Source: an uncultured Saprospiraceae bacterium (GTDB lineage: Bacteria > Bacteroidota > Bacteroidia > Chitinophagales > Saprospiraceae). From it: a DNA stretch of 41,855 nt. Location: positions 1 to 41,855 of the forward strand of contig CAJQRD010000074.1 in NCBI GenBank assembly GCA_905480605.1, read 5' to 3'. The notes beneath the pieces were generated by a model. It did no database searches. It saw only the letters and a program-made list of their open reading frames with translations, and had not been told where the DNA came from. A program made the translations under genes and the position numbers. Below are positions 23,172 through 32,853 of the stretch, in pieces (the stretch's first letter is position 1; each line of letters begins with the position of its first letter).

Positions 23172-25685
23172 CTACTGTTCTAAATCAAATTCCTTATATA
23201 TCAAACTTCCATTATCGGTGACACCTTCTAATATTACTTTATATTTACTTGTTGGGTCGTCTGTAGTATAGAATTGAATTTCTACTTTTTCATCTTGAGT
23301 CAAGAATAGGTTTGGATTCCAATAGAGTGTTGACCTATAATCAGGTTTTGCATTTTCAGCAAGATCTTTTGAATAATCAGGTGAATAAAACTCTGCTGCT
23401 TTGTAGAAACCATTAAATTGGAAATCAATAATTCCTGGAGAATCTTTTTTTACTTGGGTATTGGTGTTTCCTGTATAAATGGCTATCACACCACTGGATC
23501 CACGTGACCCAAAAATTGATGCTTGTGCTCCCTTTAGAACATCAATAAATAAAATGTCAAATGTAGAGACTGAGGCAATGAAATCAATATCAACTAATGC
23601 TCCATTGTATAAAAAAATAGGTGGAACATTGTTAAGAAATGATGATGCTCCTCCAATAGAAACATTTACATTAGGGTAAGCACCAGATACTCTTACGCCA
23701 GGTACCTTTCTGATTAAATCAAAAATAGATAGAGATACTGCTCTATCTATTTCCGAAGGGATTAGACGGTTGCTTGGTTCTCTATAAATGGATTGACGCC
23801 GACTAATTTTATCTATTTCTTTTTCCTTTTCTAAACTTTTAGCAGTAATTACATACTCTTCCAACTCAACGGCCATCATGTTTTCTTGATCATAAATATT
23901 TTCTGAGTAAATGGCTTGCTCTAAATATTTTGATTGATCGATTTTAGAGTTTTCATATTTGATATAAAAATTGTTTTTATGTTTAACCGATACATAGTGT
24001 TGAGTACTGAATAATTTAATATTTAATGCTTTTTTACCAGCTAATTTATCATCCTTTCTTCTTTCACTATATTTCCTGTATTGAATAATCGCATTAATTG
24101 GTTCAAGAGAAATTAAAGGTCCGATTTCAAAAATTCCATTCTCATCTGTGACAACATTTTCCTCTGTAAATTGGTTGTTAAAGAATACCAAGTTGACCTT
24201 GGACTTCACTCCTTTTTTCTTTTTTAACGTTTTTGTTGTTTGCCCTTTTATAAATAGTCCTTTTTGTCTTTCAGTATTATTTGAATGTGTGTAAGTTGGT
24301 ACCTTTAGCACTTCCCAGTCAAATCTACGCCAACCATGAGTCAATAATACTATGTCAAGAATATAATCCCGTTTGGTAATATTTTTTTCAGTAAAAAAAT
24401 AGGAAGCATCTTCTATTTTGCCACGTAAATCTGAATTTAATAACATCCATGATTTGATATTGGTTTGTGATGGCAAAAGATCATTTGCAGTATTTTCGAC
24501 CACCGCTAAAGATAATTTTCCTTGAAGATTTTGAATAGAATCTATTAAACCCTTTAACTCTAAACTTAAGTTGACTTCTGATCTTGATTTATTGTTATCA
24601 GCGACTTTAGCAGAGTGTTGAATATCGAATTCCTTAATATCGTTTTCAACAAATGACAAACGTTCACAAATTGGATTTGATTGTTGATCAAACAATGTAA
24701 ATTGAATAACACCATCAGGAAAAGAAGACTTGGGTATTTGAAGATTTAAATCTTTTGTTAAATCATAATCCTTTAAATCTTTTACCAAAAGTACATTGCC
24801 TCTAACATGAGAAACCAAATTTAAGTTTGATCTATTGATGTCTTCTGATGACTTAATTTGAACAATATAATTATCATGATTATTTATAATATTCAAATTT
24901 ATTCCAGAGGATCTTATTGGAGGCAGTGTGTAATCAAAATTTTGACCATTTAATGTTAGCTTAACTGTATAGGTTTGATTTTTATCTGGGGTTATTTCGA
25001 ATAAACCATAGCCATAATGATAGGTTTTAAATTGCGATATGAGGTTGTTGTTATTGTCGTAAATTTTGCCGTGAATTGATTCAGTTGGATCTGAATTTAA
25101 TTTAACACCCACTCTTGTTTTAACATTATGAATGAGGTCACCTCCTTCAGGGTAAAAGTCGACTTTAGGCTTCGAGACATTAATTGAATTATCTGAATTC
25201 TGTAATACTGTATATGTTGTATAGATACTATCAAGTTTTTCAGCTGAACTAATGTTTATTGTCTTTTGAAACAAGTACTCTTTATCATCACCTAACATAT
25301 AGTTAGTATATGCCAAAATTGAATATTGACCTTCTTGCCAATTGTCCTCGATTTTGAAATTTCCGTTAGCAAACCCCTCCGGAGCGTATAGCTCTTGTAA
25401 GATCAATGTCTCTCCGTTCTTATTTCGCAACTCGACATTGATAACATCGCTTTCAGTCCCTGAAGTATGTAAAATGCCATCAAGCAAATATGCTGCATAC
25501 CAAATCATTTCATGTTTTCCATAAAGATTTTTATCTGTATGTATATAAACTTTATCAGGTGAGTGGTTTTTATTGTAATCAGAAAGGTTTTTTATTGTTT
25601 TATCAACGGGATTTTCAATAGATTGGGAGGAAAGGGTACTAAATAGAAAAGAACAAATGGAAGTCAATAATAAGAATGATCTCAT
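23172..25685 (-). CDS. Large exported protein with MG2-like domain and TonB plug domain but no barrel
   Basis: 837 aa with a signal peptide (LLLTSICSFLFSTLSSQS). N-terminal macroglobulin-like domains begin with PDKVYIHTDKNLYGKHEMIW, the MG2-type opening found in many Bacteroidota proteins. Beta-sandwich domains (including a carboxypeptidase-regulatory-like one at ~500-540) follow. At ~640-740 there is a TonB plug-like region: IFDLIRKVPGVRVSG, then FLYNGALVDIDFI, DILFIDVLKG and SRGSSGVIAIYTG. Only ~95 residues follow, so no 22-strand barrel exists. It probably docks at the outer membrane, perhaps with a separate partner. The gene stands alone and convergent to the isomerase; function is unknown. 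Confidence 0.75.
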   Translation of the reverse strand: MRSFLLLTSICSFLFSTLSSQSIENPVDKTIKNLSDYNKNHSPDKVYIHTDKNLYGKHEMIWYAAYLLDGILHTSGTESDVINVELRNKNGETLILQELYAPEGFANGNFKIEDNWQEGQYSILAYTNYMLGDDKEYLFQKTINISSAEKLDSIYTTYTVLQNSDNSINVSKPKVDFYPEGGDLIHNVKTRVGVKLNSDPTESIHGKIYDNNNNLISQFKTYHYGYGLFEITPDKNQTYTVKLTLNGQNFDYTLPPIRSSGINLNIINNHDNYIVQIKSSEDINRSNLNLVSHVRGNVLLVKDLKDYDLTKDLNLQIPKSSFPDGVIQFTLFDQQSNPICERLSFVENDIKEFDIQHSAKVADNNKSRSEVNLSLELKGLIDSIQNLQGKLSLAVVENTANDLLPSQTNIKSWMLLNSDLRGKIEDASYFFTEKNITKRDYILDIVLLTHGWRRFDWEVLKVPTYTHSNNTERQKGLFIKGQTTKTLKKKKGVKSKVNLVFFNNQFTEENVVTDENGIFEIGPLISLEPINAIIQYRKYSERRKDDKLAGKKALNIKLFSTQHYVSVKHKNNFYIKYENSKIDQSKYLEQAIYSENIYDQENMMAVELEEYVITAKSLEKEKEIDKISRRQSIYREPSNRLIPSEIDRAVSLSIFDLIRKVPGVRVSGAYPNVNVSIGGASSFLNNVPPIFLYNGALVDIDFIASVSTFDILFIDVLKGAQASIFGSRGSSGVIAIYTGNTNTQVKKDSPGIIDFQFNGFYKAAEFYSPDYSKDLAENAKPDYRSTLYWNPNLFLTQDEKVEIQFYTTDDPTSKYKVILEGVTDNGSLIYKEFDLEQ

Positions 25686-26402
25686 AAATTTTTAGTTGTA
25701 GTCACAAAATACGTAGACCTATATGATTTATCTTTTAAATAAAAATTATGGTGAGTTAACTGTTCCATAAATATCTATAGTCAACGAGGACATAAAATTA
25801 AAAAAAAGATGTAGGTGTTCTAAATTTGAGATGGCCTATAATTTGCTACTTAGATTAAGTATTATTCATTGTTATCTCATAGCAAAAAGAGAAGTTTCTT
25901 GTGATGAAAACCAAATAGGGTGTTCTGATGAATTGAGAAAAACTTGAATTTATATTTTTTCTGGTTACTTATGTAAATATGTTTCTGATATTGAAATCAA
26001 TGAGTTTCAAATTGATATGCCTGGAATTAATTTTATTAATATGCCAATTCAATGAAATTGGCTCCATAGAAAACCATAAGTGCTTTTTTATAAATGTGGT
26101 TTTAGAGATGAAGAAAGAGATTTAATTTTTGCCCAAGTTCAATATTCAAGCATAATGTTGAAAACATTCTCTCAATTTTATTGACTTATTCAATTTATGT
26201 TGATAAATTCGTCATTAATATGTCGACATATTCAACATTTTAATAAAACTCTTTGGTTTCTGTACTCTAAACCCTTGATTTCGATTGAGCGGTAAGGTCG
26301 TTGTGTTAGACAGATTCTAATTTAAGCCAAAGCGAAAACAAAAGCTCAAAATGAAAATTATTAACCTAGTGTACCTGGTACACCTAAGATTGTATTGGCA
26401 TA
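25686..26402. other. 717-bp intergenic region rich in short palindromes, no gene recognised
   Basis: No convincing coding frame was found; a 48-codon frame near 25979 is rejected. It holds a perfect 16-bp palindrome AATATGTCGACATATT (26217-26232) flanked by inverted ATGTTGA / TCAACAT copies. A further AATGTT-GAA-AACATT repeat lies near 26157, and a GTGTACC-T-GGTACAC repeat sits next to the dnaE-like start. It carries the outward promoters of both neighbours. Confidence 0.6.
26369..26383. promoter_or_regulatory. GTGTACC-T-GGTACAC inverted repeat, candidate operator (LexA-like?) of the dnaE2-like gene
   Basis: A perfect 7-1-7 inverted repeat ends 19 bases upstream of the ATG at 26403. DnaE2/ImuC genes are usually SOS-controlled, so this is the natural LexA-site candidate. 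I do not know the LexA motif of this lineage, so the identity of the binder is inference. Confidence 0.45.
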
Positions 26403-29390
26403 ATGCATCTTAATTGCCATACATATTATTCGTTAAAATACGGAACGCTATCGCCTGAGCAATTGGCTGATGCTGCACAGGCCTATGGTTTGACATCATT
26501 GGTCCTCAGCGATATTAACAACACATCATGTGCGTATCAATTTATCAAAGCATGTGAAAGGAGAAATATAAAAGCACTTTTGGGTATTGAATTTAGGCGG
26601 AGTCAAAAAGAAACTTCTATCAATGATGATGTCAACGTATTCAGTATCAAGGATTCAAAATTTGTATACCTCGGTATTGCGCGCAACAATGAAGGTTGGC
26701 GGGAACTGAATGCACACTTGACAAAATATTCGTTGGAGAATAAGCCATTGCCAGAGATCGCACCTGCTTTTGAAAATGCATATATCATCTACCGGAAATT
26801 GCCCAAGCCCATAGATCAGTTGTACACCAATGAATTTATAGGTGTGCGGCCAGGTGAGGTCAATCATCTTTTTTCGTCATACTTAAAGAATCATCAAAGC
26901 AAGCTTGTGGTTTTTGCACCTGTTACTTTTTTGGATAATGATGGTTATAAGACACACAAACTATTAAGGTGCATTGATCTTAATATTGTTATTGGCAAGT
27001 TGGATACTTCTCATTGTGCCAAAGGATCTGAATGCATATATACTGTGGATCAATTGGAAAAAATATTTTCCCAATATCCAATAATTCTTAAAAATACAGC
27101 GCGGCTAATCAATAATTGTGAGGTATCTCTACATGATACAAGTCTTAACAACAGGCAGACATTCACAGGTTCTGGGGCGGGTGATATGAAATTGTTGACC
27201 AAGCTTGCACTCAATGGTTGTGTACGTCGTTATGGAGAGCGAAACATCCATGCTCTACAGCGTACTAAGAAAGAACTCAAAGTTATTGATAAATTGGGAT
27301 TTGCACCATACTTTTTAATTACGTGGGATATAGTGCGTTATGCCCAATCGGTGGGCTACCACCATGTAGGGCGGGGTAGTGGTGCCAACTCTATCGTGGC
27401 TTTTAATCTGTTTATTACAGATGTCGACCCTATGGATTTGGATTTATACTTTGAACGGTTTATCAATCCGCATAGGAGTTCACCCCCTGACTTTGATATT
27501 GATTTTTCTTGGGATGAGCGCGATGATGTTACAGACTATATTTTTAAAAGGTATGGCAAAGATCATACGGCATTGCTCGCAACCTATAGCACGTTTAAGG
27601 GAAAGTCAATAATTAGAGAGTTAGGCAAAGTCTTGGGTTTACCCAAAGCCGATATTGACATTATTGTTAACGAACCTATGTCCACCGAAAAGCACCATCC
27701 ATTTGCCAAACATATTTTTAAATATGGAAAATTTATAGAAGGTTTTCCCAATCATTTATCGATACATGCAGGTGGTATTTTAATCAGTGAAGAACCACTT
27801 AATTATCATACTGCATTGCAAATGATGCCCAAGGGATTTGCCATCACACACTTTGATATGTATGGTGCGGAAGATCTTCATTTTCACAAATATGATATCT
27901 TAAGCCAAAGGGGTTTGGGGCATATAAAGGACGCTGTTAATCTCGTGGCCACCAATCAAGGCAAGGCTGTTGATATTCATAATATCGAAATGATAAAGGA
28001 GGATTACAAAGTAAAAAAGAAACTTAGATCAGGACAATGTATCGGTTGCTTTTATATTGAATCCCCCGCCATGCGTGGTTTGTTGACCAAACTTATGTGT
28101 GATAATTATATACACTTGGTCGCCGCCAGTTCAATCATTCGACCTGGTGTCGCAAAGTCAGGTATGATGCGGGAGTACATAAGTCGTTTCCATCATCCAG
28201 AATCATTTACGTATATCCACCCTGTGTTTGAAGAACATTTAGGAGAGACATATGGTGTGATGGTTTACCAAGAAGATGTGATGAAGATTGTGCATCACTT
28301 CTCAGGCCTGGGTCTAGATGAGTCTGATGTTTTGCGCCGTATTATGACGGGTAAGAAAAAAAGCTCTGATACTTTTGAGAAGTTAAAACGCAAGTACTTT
28401 GACAATTGTAAGGAGAGGGGATATCCTGATGATCTTTCAATGGAAGTATGGCGGCAAATTGAGAGTTTTAGTGGCTACTCTTTTTGCAAGGCCCACTCTG
28501 CAAGTTTTGCTGTAGAGTCATTTCAAAGCTTATATTTAAAAACATACTTCCCTAAGGAATTTATGGTGGCTGTTATTAATAATTTTGGTGGCTTTTACAG
28601 CACTGAACTGTATGTTCATGAAGCAAGAATGTGCGGTGCGAACATTGAAGCACCTTGTATCAACAACAGCAGTTACCTTACGAATATTCAAGGCGATGAT
28701 GTATTCATTGGATTTGTACATGTTGGATCTTTGGAAAAGCGTGTCGCTGTCAAAATACTAAATGAACGTATTGATAATGGTGCGTATCAAGATCTCGATA
28801 ATTTTGTAAGTCGTTTGGATATTAGTAAAGATCAACTTGAATTGTTGATTCGCGTGGGCGCCTTCCGTTTTACAGGTCTCAATAAGTATGAGTTGATGTG
28901 GGAGAAAAACGCCGTGTATAATCCTGAGGTAAAGTACAATGGCAGCGGACACTTGTTTGGTGTTGAGTCGGAAGATTACGCCTTGCCCGTCATGGAGGAA
29001 GCACGTCACGAACAAGCTTTCGATGAAATTGAGCTGCTTGGCTTCCCACTGTGCTCTCCATTTGATCTTCTCGAAACAAAATATAGGGGTGATATTTTAA
29101 CAAAGGATATGGCACAGTCAATTGGTAAAATTGTACGTGTGGTGGGCTATTTTGTAACCCGTAAAAACGTCACAACAGTTAACCGAAAATTGATGAATTT
29201 TGGTACTTGGATAGATAATGATGGACAGTTTTTTGATACGACCCATTTCCCACCTTGCTTGGCACGATACCCTTTTAAAGGCAAAGGTTGTTATATTATA
29301 ACGGGTAGAATTGTAGAAGATTTTGGTTTCCCAAGTATCGATGTGGAAAAAATGGAAAAATTACCCTTTGTGAAGGATGAGAGGTATTGA
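26403..29390 (+). CDS. dnaE2: DnaE2/ImuC-like error-prone DNA polymerase III alpha subunit
   Basis: 995 aa, clearly shorter than a replicative DnaE (about 1150-1400) and like ImuC/DnaE2. The PHP domain opens HLNCHTYYSLKYGT, where the first His of the usual HxH metal pair is Asn, so PHP metal chemistry is probably lost. The polymerase core has HVGRGSGANS and the catalytic PPDFDIDFSW, followed by the fingers and a helix-hairpin region (YSFCKAHSASFA). A C-terminal OB fold (GKIVRVVGYFVTRKNV) ends the protein with no tau-binding tail. No imuA or imuB is adjacent, unlike the common cassette. Base composition is visibly more GC/CGN-rich than neighbours, hinting at transfer. Role: probably translesion synthesis. 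Confidence 0.85.
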   Translation: MHLNCHTYYSLKYGTLSPEQLADAAQAYGLTSLVLSDINNTSCAYQFIKACERRNIKALLGIEFRRSQKETSINDDVNVFSIKDSKFVYLGIARNNEGWRELNAHLTKYSLENKPLPEIAPAFENAYIIYRKLPKPIDQLYTNEFIGVRPGEVNHLFSSYLKNHQSKLVVFAPVTFLDNDGYKTHKLLRCIDLNIVIGKLDTSHCAKGSECIYTVDQLEKIFSQYPIILKNTARLINNCEVSLHDTSLNNRQTFTGSGAGDMKLLTKLALNGCVRRYGERNIHALQRTKKELKVIDKLGFAPYFLITWDIVRYAQSVGYHHVGRGSGANSIVAFNLFITDVDPMDLDLYFERFINPHRSSPPDFDIDFSWDERDDVTDYIFKRYGKDHTALLATYSTFKGKSIIRELGKVLGLPKADIDIIVNEPMSTEKHHPFAKHIFKYGKFIEGFPNHLSIHAGGILISEEPLNYHTALQMMPKGFAITHFDMYGAEDLHFHKYDILSQRGLGHIKDAVNLVATNQGKAVDIHNIEMIKEDYKVKKKLRSGQCIGCFYIESPAMRGLLTKLMCDNYIHLVAASSIIRPGVAKSGMMREYISRFHHPESFTYIHPVFEEHLGETYGVMVYQEDVMKIVHHFSGLGLDESDVLRRIMTGKKKSSDTFEKLKRKYFDNCKERGYPDDLSMEVWRQIESFSGYSFCKAHSASFAVESFQSLYLKTYFPKEFMVAVINNFGGFYSTELYVHEARMCGANIEAPCINNSSYLTNIQGDDVFIGFVHVGSLEKRVAVKILNERIDNGAYQDLDNFVSRLDISKDQLELLIRVGAFRFTGLNKYELMWEKNAVYNPEVKYNGSGHLFGVESEDYALPVMEEARHEQAFDEIELLGFPLCSPFDLLETKYRGDILTKDMAQSIGKIVRVVGYFVTRKNVTTVNRKLMNFGTWIDNDGQFFDTTHFPPCLARYPFKGKGCYIITGRIVEDFGFPSIDVEKMEKLPFVKDERY

Positions 29391-29783
29391 GGCATCAATA
29401 GGTTTAGTGGCAAATATTTTAGATATAAGAGCAAATTTGCCTTAAACTTGATGCAAAACAATCGAAAGACTGGCATAATAATTCAAGAAGGAATCAACCG
29501 ATACACTACAACCATTTAGACTTGATAAGAATAAACCGAAAGTGCAGCATAATAAGTCAATAGAGGTCAATCAGTCCACTACCTACATTTACACTTAAAC
29601 TTTGTCTTAAACTTATGCTTAGTTTAGACTTATTCCTGGACTTATCAAAATTCCTTTTTACACAAAGCCTAAAAAAATTATAATTCTAAAAATATAATAC
29701 TTAACTTAATGAATTCATTGATTTAAAAAGACATAATCGTTGTTATTATCAACGTTTATAAATGTCAACTAAAATAATTTTTC
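29391..29783. other. 393-bp intergenic region with a degenerate 74-bp tandem duplication
   Basis: Two related units start with CGAAAG at 29463 and 29537 and share CATAATAA, TCAA, CACTAC and CATTTA in order, at roughly 70% identity by eye. Beyond them the DNA is an AT-rich spacer with TTAAACTT-type words and the 16-mer ATTCCTTTTTACACAA (from 29650), which recurs at about 31061 upstream of the DRTGG gene. No gene is seen. Confidence 0.6.
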
Positions 29784-31013
29784 ATGTCGGGTGATGGTAA
29801 GAAGTTTAGCTTTTCAGATTTTTTTACAGAAGGACAGTATCAAACACAAGCTGAAGTCCTGGCGGTGGGCAATCATAAGAAAAGTATTACAATTGGTATT
29901 CCAAGAGAAGAATTGAATGATGAAAACCGTATAGCTCTTGTTCCCAATTCAATAAGATCCGTGATAGGGTATGGGCATAAAGTGAAAGTCGAGACAAATG
30001 CAGGAGTAAGATCTAACTACACAGATCATGACTATTCAGAGGCAGGCGCAATAATTGAATATTCGAAAGAATCTTTGTATAAGTCAGATATTATTGTTAA
30101 AGTTTCACCACCCACTTTAGAAGAAATTGAATTGTTCCAACCTGATCAAGTGCTGATTTCTCCAATTTTATTGCCTACAATGACGGAAGAGTATCTATTG
30201 GCACTTAAAAGAAAGCGCGTCATTGCAATTGCCATGGAATACTTAAAGTCTGAAGATGGAAGTTTTCCTTTGGTTCGGATAATGAGTGAAATAGCAGGAA
30301 TGGCGTCTATTTTTACCGCGGCAGAATTATTGAGTTACAATAAAGGTGGACGTGGTGTGTTACTTGGAGGTGTCTCAGGAGTTCCGCCAGCTAAAGTTGT
30401 GATTTTAGGTGCAGGCGTGGTAGGTGAATTTGCGACCAAAACTGCATTAGGGCTTGGTGCATCAGTTCGTATTTTTGACAACAGCATATCTAAGTTAATG
30501 CGTATCCAAAATTTAATAGGAAGGCACCTACATACCTCCACATTCAATCCTGTGTATCTCGGATATCAACTTATCAGTGCTGATGTGGTTGTAGGTGCGG
30601 TACATTCGAAAACAGGCAGATCTCCAATATTGGTAACTGAAGAAATGGTTTCGAAAATGAAGCCAGGAGCCGTTATAGTTGATGTGAGTATTGATCAAGG
30701 GGGATGTATTGAAACCACTGAGGTAACTTCACACTCTAAGCCGACTGTAATTAAGCATGATGTCGTCCATTACGGTGTTCCCAATATAGCATCCAAAGTT
30801 CCACGAACAGCAAGTGTTGCCGTTAGTAATATTATTACGCCCTTGTTGATAAAGGCTGGTAACCAGGGGTCTGTGGAAGCTTTGCTTTATGATGGAACTG
30901 GCGTGCGAAATGGCGTCTACACTTATAAAGGAGCTTTGACCAACGAGTATTTAAGCAAGCGTTTTAATATGAAGTATCAGAATATTAATTTATTAATTAC
31001 GTCTAGATTTTAA
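29784..31013 (+). CDS. ald: Alanine dehydrogenase
   Basis: Converts L-alanine and NAD+ to pyruvate, ammonia and NADH. 409 aa, with a ~35-residue N-terminal extension before the canonical start at ITIGIPREEL, typical for Bacteroidota members. Family features: NENRIALVP-like DENRIALVPN, substrate/catalytic Lys in GHKVKVET, and the His/Asp region. The Rossmann motif is VVILGAGVVGEFA with an acidic end of strand 2 in VRIFDNS, then VVGAVHSKTGRSP and a C-terminal VDVSIDQGGC, all diagnostic for Ald/PNT N-terminal enzymes. There is no membrane segment, so it is not transhydrogenase. The gene appears to have its own promoter. Confidence 0.93.
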   Translation: MSGDGKKFSFSDFFTEGQYQTQAEVLAVGNHKKSITIGIPREELNDENRIALVPNSIRSVIGYGHKVKVETNAGVRSNYTDHDYSEAGAIIEYSKESLYKSDIIVKVSPPTLEEIELFQPDQVLISPILLPTMTEEYLLALKRKRVIAIAMEYLKSEDGSFPLVRIMSEIAGMASIFTAAELLSYNKGGRGVLLGGVSGVPPAKVVILGAGVVGEFATKTALGLGASVRIFDNSISKLMRIQNLIGRHLHTSTFNPVYLGYQLISADVVVGAVHSKTGRSPILVTEEMVSKMKPGAVIVDVSIDQGGCIETTEVTSHSKPTVIKHDVVHYGVPNIASKVPRTASVAVSNIITPLLIKAGNQGSVEALLYDGTGVRNGVYTYKGALTNEYLSKRFNMKYQNINLLITSRF

Positions 31014-31113
31014 TCTTCATGCTTAAATTATAATCACAAGATTATTCAAGAGGTGACATATTCCTTTTTACACAACCATTATTAATATTTGAATAATATT
31101 CTAAAATTTATAA

Positions 31114-32205
31114 ATGAAACTTAAAAATTTATATGTAGCGGCTACAAGTCAGCATGTGGGTAAAACCACATCTACACTTGGCTTGGCAGCCAGTTTTTTA
31201 AAGGCTGGATACAATACAGGTTATTGTAAACCTGTAGGGCAGAAACATTTAGAAATTAAAGGAAGTGTTGTTGATAAAGATGCAGTACTGTTTGCTGATT
31301 TACTCAAACTTGATATAGATCCCGCAAGTCATAGTCCCGTTATATTGGGTAAAGGTGAAACATCTAAATATTTAGACCATCCAGTTGATTTGTCCTCAAA
31401 AGTTATATATGCTGCCGAGACATTGACTGCACAGCATGATGCAGTTATTTATGAAGGAACTGGACATCCAGGAGTAGGCTCTGTAGCCGATATTTCCAAC
31501 GCAAGAGTTGCCAAGTTACTAGATGCGCAAGTTGTAATGGTTGTTGAGGGAGGTATAGGAAGTACAATCGATAAGTTGAACATGTCGATGGGTTTATTTC
31601 GTGAACAGAATGTGCCAATCTTAGGTGTAATTGTAAATAAAGTTATTCCTGAAAAAAAGGATATGGTAGAATACTATGTGGGGAAATGGCTGAAGAAAAA
31701 CAATCTAAAACTCTTAGGAGTGGTCCCTTATGACAACACATTGGCTTATCCATTGATTTGGACAATATCAAAAGCAATAAATGGAAATTTTGAATTTTTT
31801 AAAGAAAAAGGATTCAATAAGGTTGAAAATATTTTAGCAGGCTCCTTGGTTGATAGAGAAAAACTGTCCAAGTCTAATGATAATCTTTTAGTTGTAAGTT
31901 CAAGAGTTCTGGATGAATCTATCGCTACAGTAAAAGAATTACATCGAGAAGATAGTCCGGATTCTCCCCTAAGTGGCATAATTGTTACGGGTGAAGGGGA
32001 AGTAAACGAAGCTTCTCAAAAGTACATTCAAGATTATAAAGTGCCTTTGGTTAGAACAGATTTGGACACTTATGGAGTGGTCATAAAAATCAGTAAACTT
32101 GAAGTAAAAATAAATAGGCAAACGCCATGGAAAATAGCAAAGGCTATTGAGCTAATTCAACAAAATGTAAATATTGACGAGATGATTCGCAGCCTACATG
32201 CTTAA
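31114..32205 (+). CDS. P-loop (BioD-like) and DRTGG-domain protein, phosphotransacetylase N-terminal-like
   Basis: 363 aa. The N-terminal dethiobiotin-synthetase-like P-loop domain has AATSQHVGKTTSTLG as Walker A and VIYEGTGHPGVGSVADI near Walker B. The C-terminal part (~215-330) resembles the DRTGG domain that regulates some Pta enzymes, with NLLVVSSRVLDESIA and GIIVTGEGEVNE. The catalytic PTA_PTB domain of full-length Pta is absent, so it is a stand-alone regulator-like protein. Its gene follows alanine dehydrogenase after 100 bases; the shared 16-mer ATTCCTTTTTACACAA upstream of both suggests common control. Function in acetyl-CoA/pyruvate metabolism is speculative. Confidence 0.72.
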   Translation: MKLKNLYVAATSQHVGKTTSTLGLAASFLKAGYNTGYCKPVGQKHLEIKGSVVDKDAVLFADLLKLDIDPASHSPVILGKGETSKYLDHPVDLSSKVIYAAETLTAQHDAVIYEGTGHPGVGSVADISNARVAKLLDAQVVMVVEGGIGSTIDKLNMSMGLFREQNVPILGVIVNKVIPEKKDMVEYYVGKWLKKNNLKLLGVVPYDNTLAYPLIWTISKAINGNFEFFKEKGFNKVENILAGSLVDREKLSKSNDNLLVVSSRVLDESIATVKELHREDSPDSPLSGIIVTGEGEVNEASQKYIQDYKVPLVRTDLDTYGVVIKISKLEVKINRQTPWKIAKAIELIQQNVNIDEMIRSLHA

Positions 32206-32376
32206 AGCACCATTTAAAACTTAGCTGATAATTGTTAATTTATTTTTCTTTTGTAAGACTAATGGAAGTTGTTCTATATGATTGGCTGGTGCCGGGCTGT
32301 TTTTTAAAAATTTAATGTTATTTTTTTACAAAACTCCTATCTAAATAAACCCGGCGTTAGATTTTTAACTAAAAAC

Positions 32377-32853
32377 CTATAAGACGATTACACCATCTGC
32401 CATAAATTTCAGCTCCTCTGCTGGTTCAGTAATCTTTGCAATTTCTTCAGCACTTTTTCCTTCGTCTTCAGCATAATGTTTTAGCTCTTCTACTGTTGTA
32501 ACTTCCTTATATGCTCTACCTTCAATAATTACTTCCTTTCCAGCAATATCCATTGGCATAAAAAAGCCATAATCTTTAAATTTAACAAAGACTTCTGAGT
32601 TGTCCGTTGGGTCATCACTGACCAAAGTCATCCAACATCCTTTAGCTTGACAAACTGCTTTTACTTTAGCTTTTACTTTAGTATTTACAGACTCAGACTT
32701 ACCCATCTCTGACATTAACTCCGCAAATCCAATAGCATTATCTGCTGTTATTTCTTTGCCAAATTTTTCTCCTTTGACAGATTCTTTCTGTTGCCCTTTG
32801 CATGATGATATGACAAGTGCAAACAAGAAAAGTGTTTTGAATAGTATTTTCAT
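32377..32853 (-). CDS. DUF4920 lipoprotein
   Basis: 158 aa lipoprotein. The signal peptide MKILFKTLFLFALVISSC ends with a lipobox Cys. The mature domain has KAVCQAKGCWMTLVSD, the Cys-x4-Cys-Trp-Met motif typical of DUF4920, then FVKFKDYGFFMPMDIAGKEVIIEG, a beta-rich OB-like segment. The Cys and Met residues could bind metal. The family is uncharacterised; a metal/redox role is inference. It converges on the DRTGG-protein gene across 171 bases that hold a long-range GCCGGG/CCCGGC inverted repeat (32291-32296 and 32350-32355). Confidence 0.8.
   Translation of the reverse strand: MKILFKTLFLFALVISSCKGQQKESVKGEKFGKEITADNAIGFAELMSEMGKSESVNTKVKAKVKAVCQAKGCWMTLVSDDPTDNSEVFVKFKDYGFFMPMDIAGKEVIIEGRAYKEVTTVEELKHYAEDEGKSAEEIAKITEPAEELKFMADGVIVL

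Noticed and set aside
25979-26126. 48-codon frame in the large gap before the polymerase
   Set aside because: Low-complexity hydrophobic translation, no recognisable start context and no similarity that I recognise.
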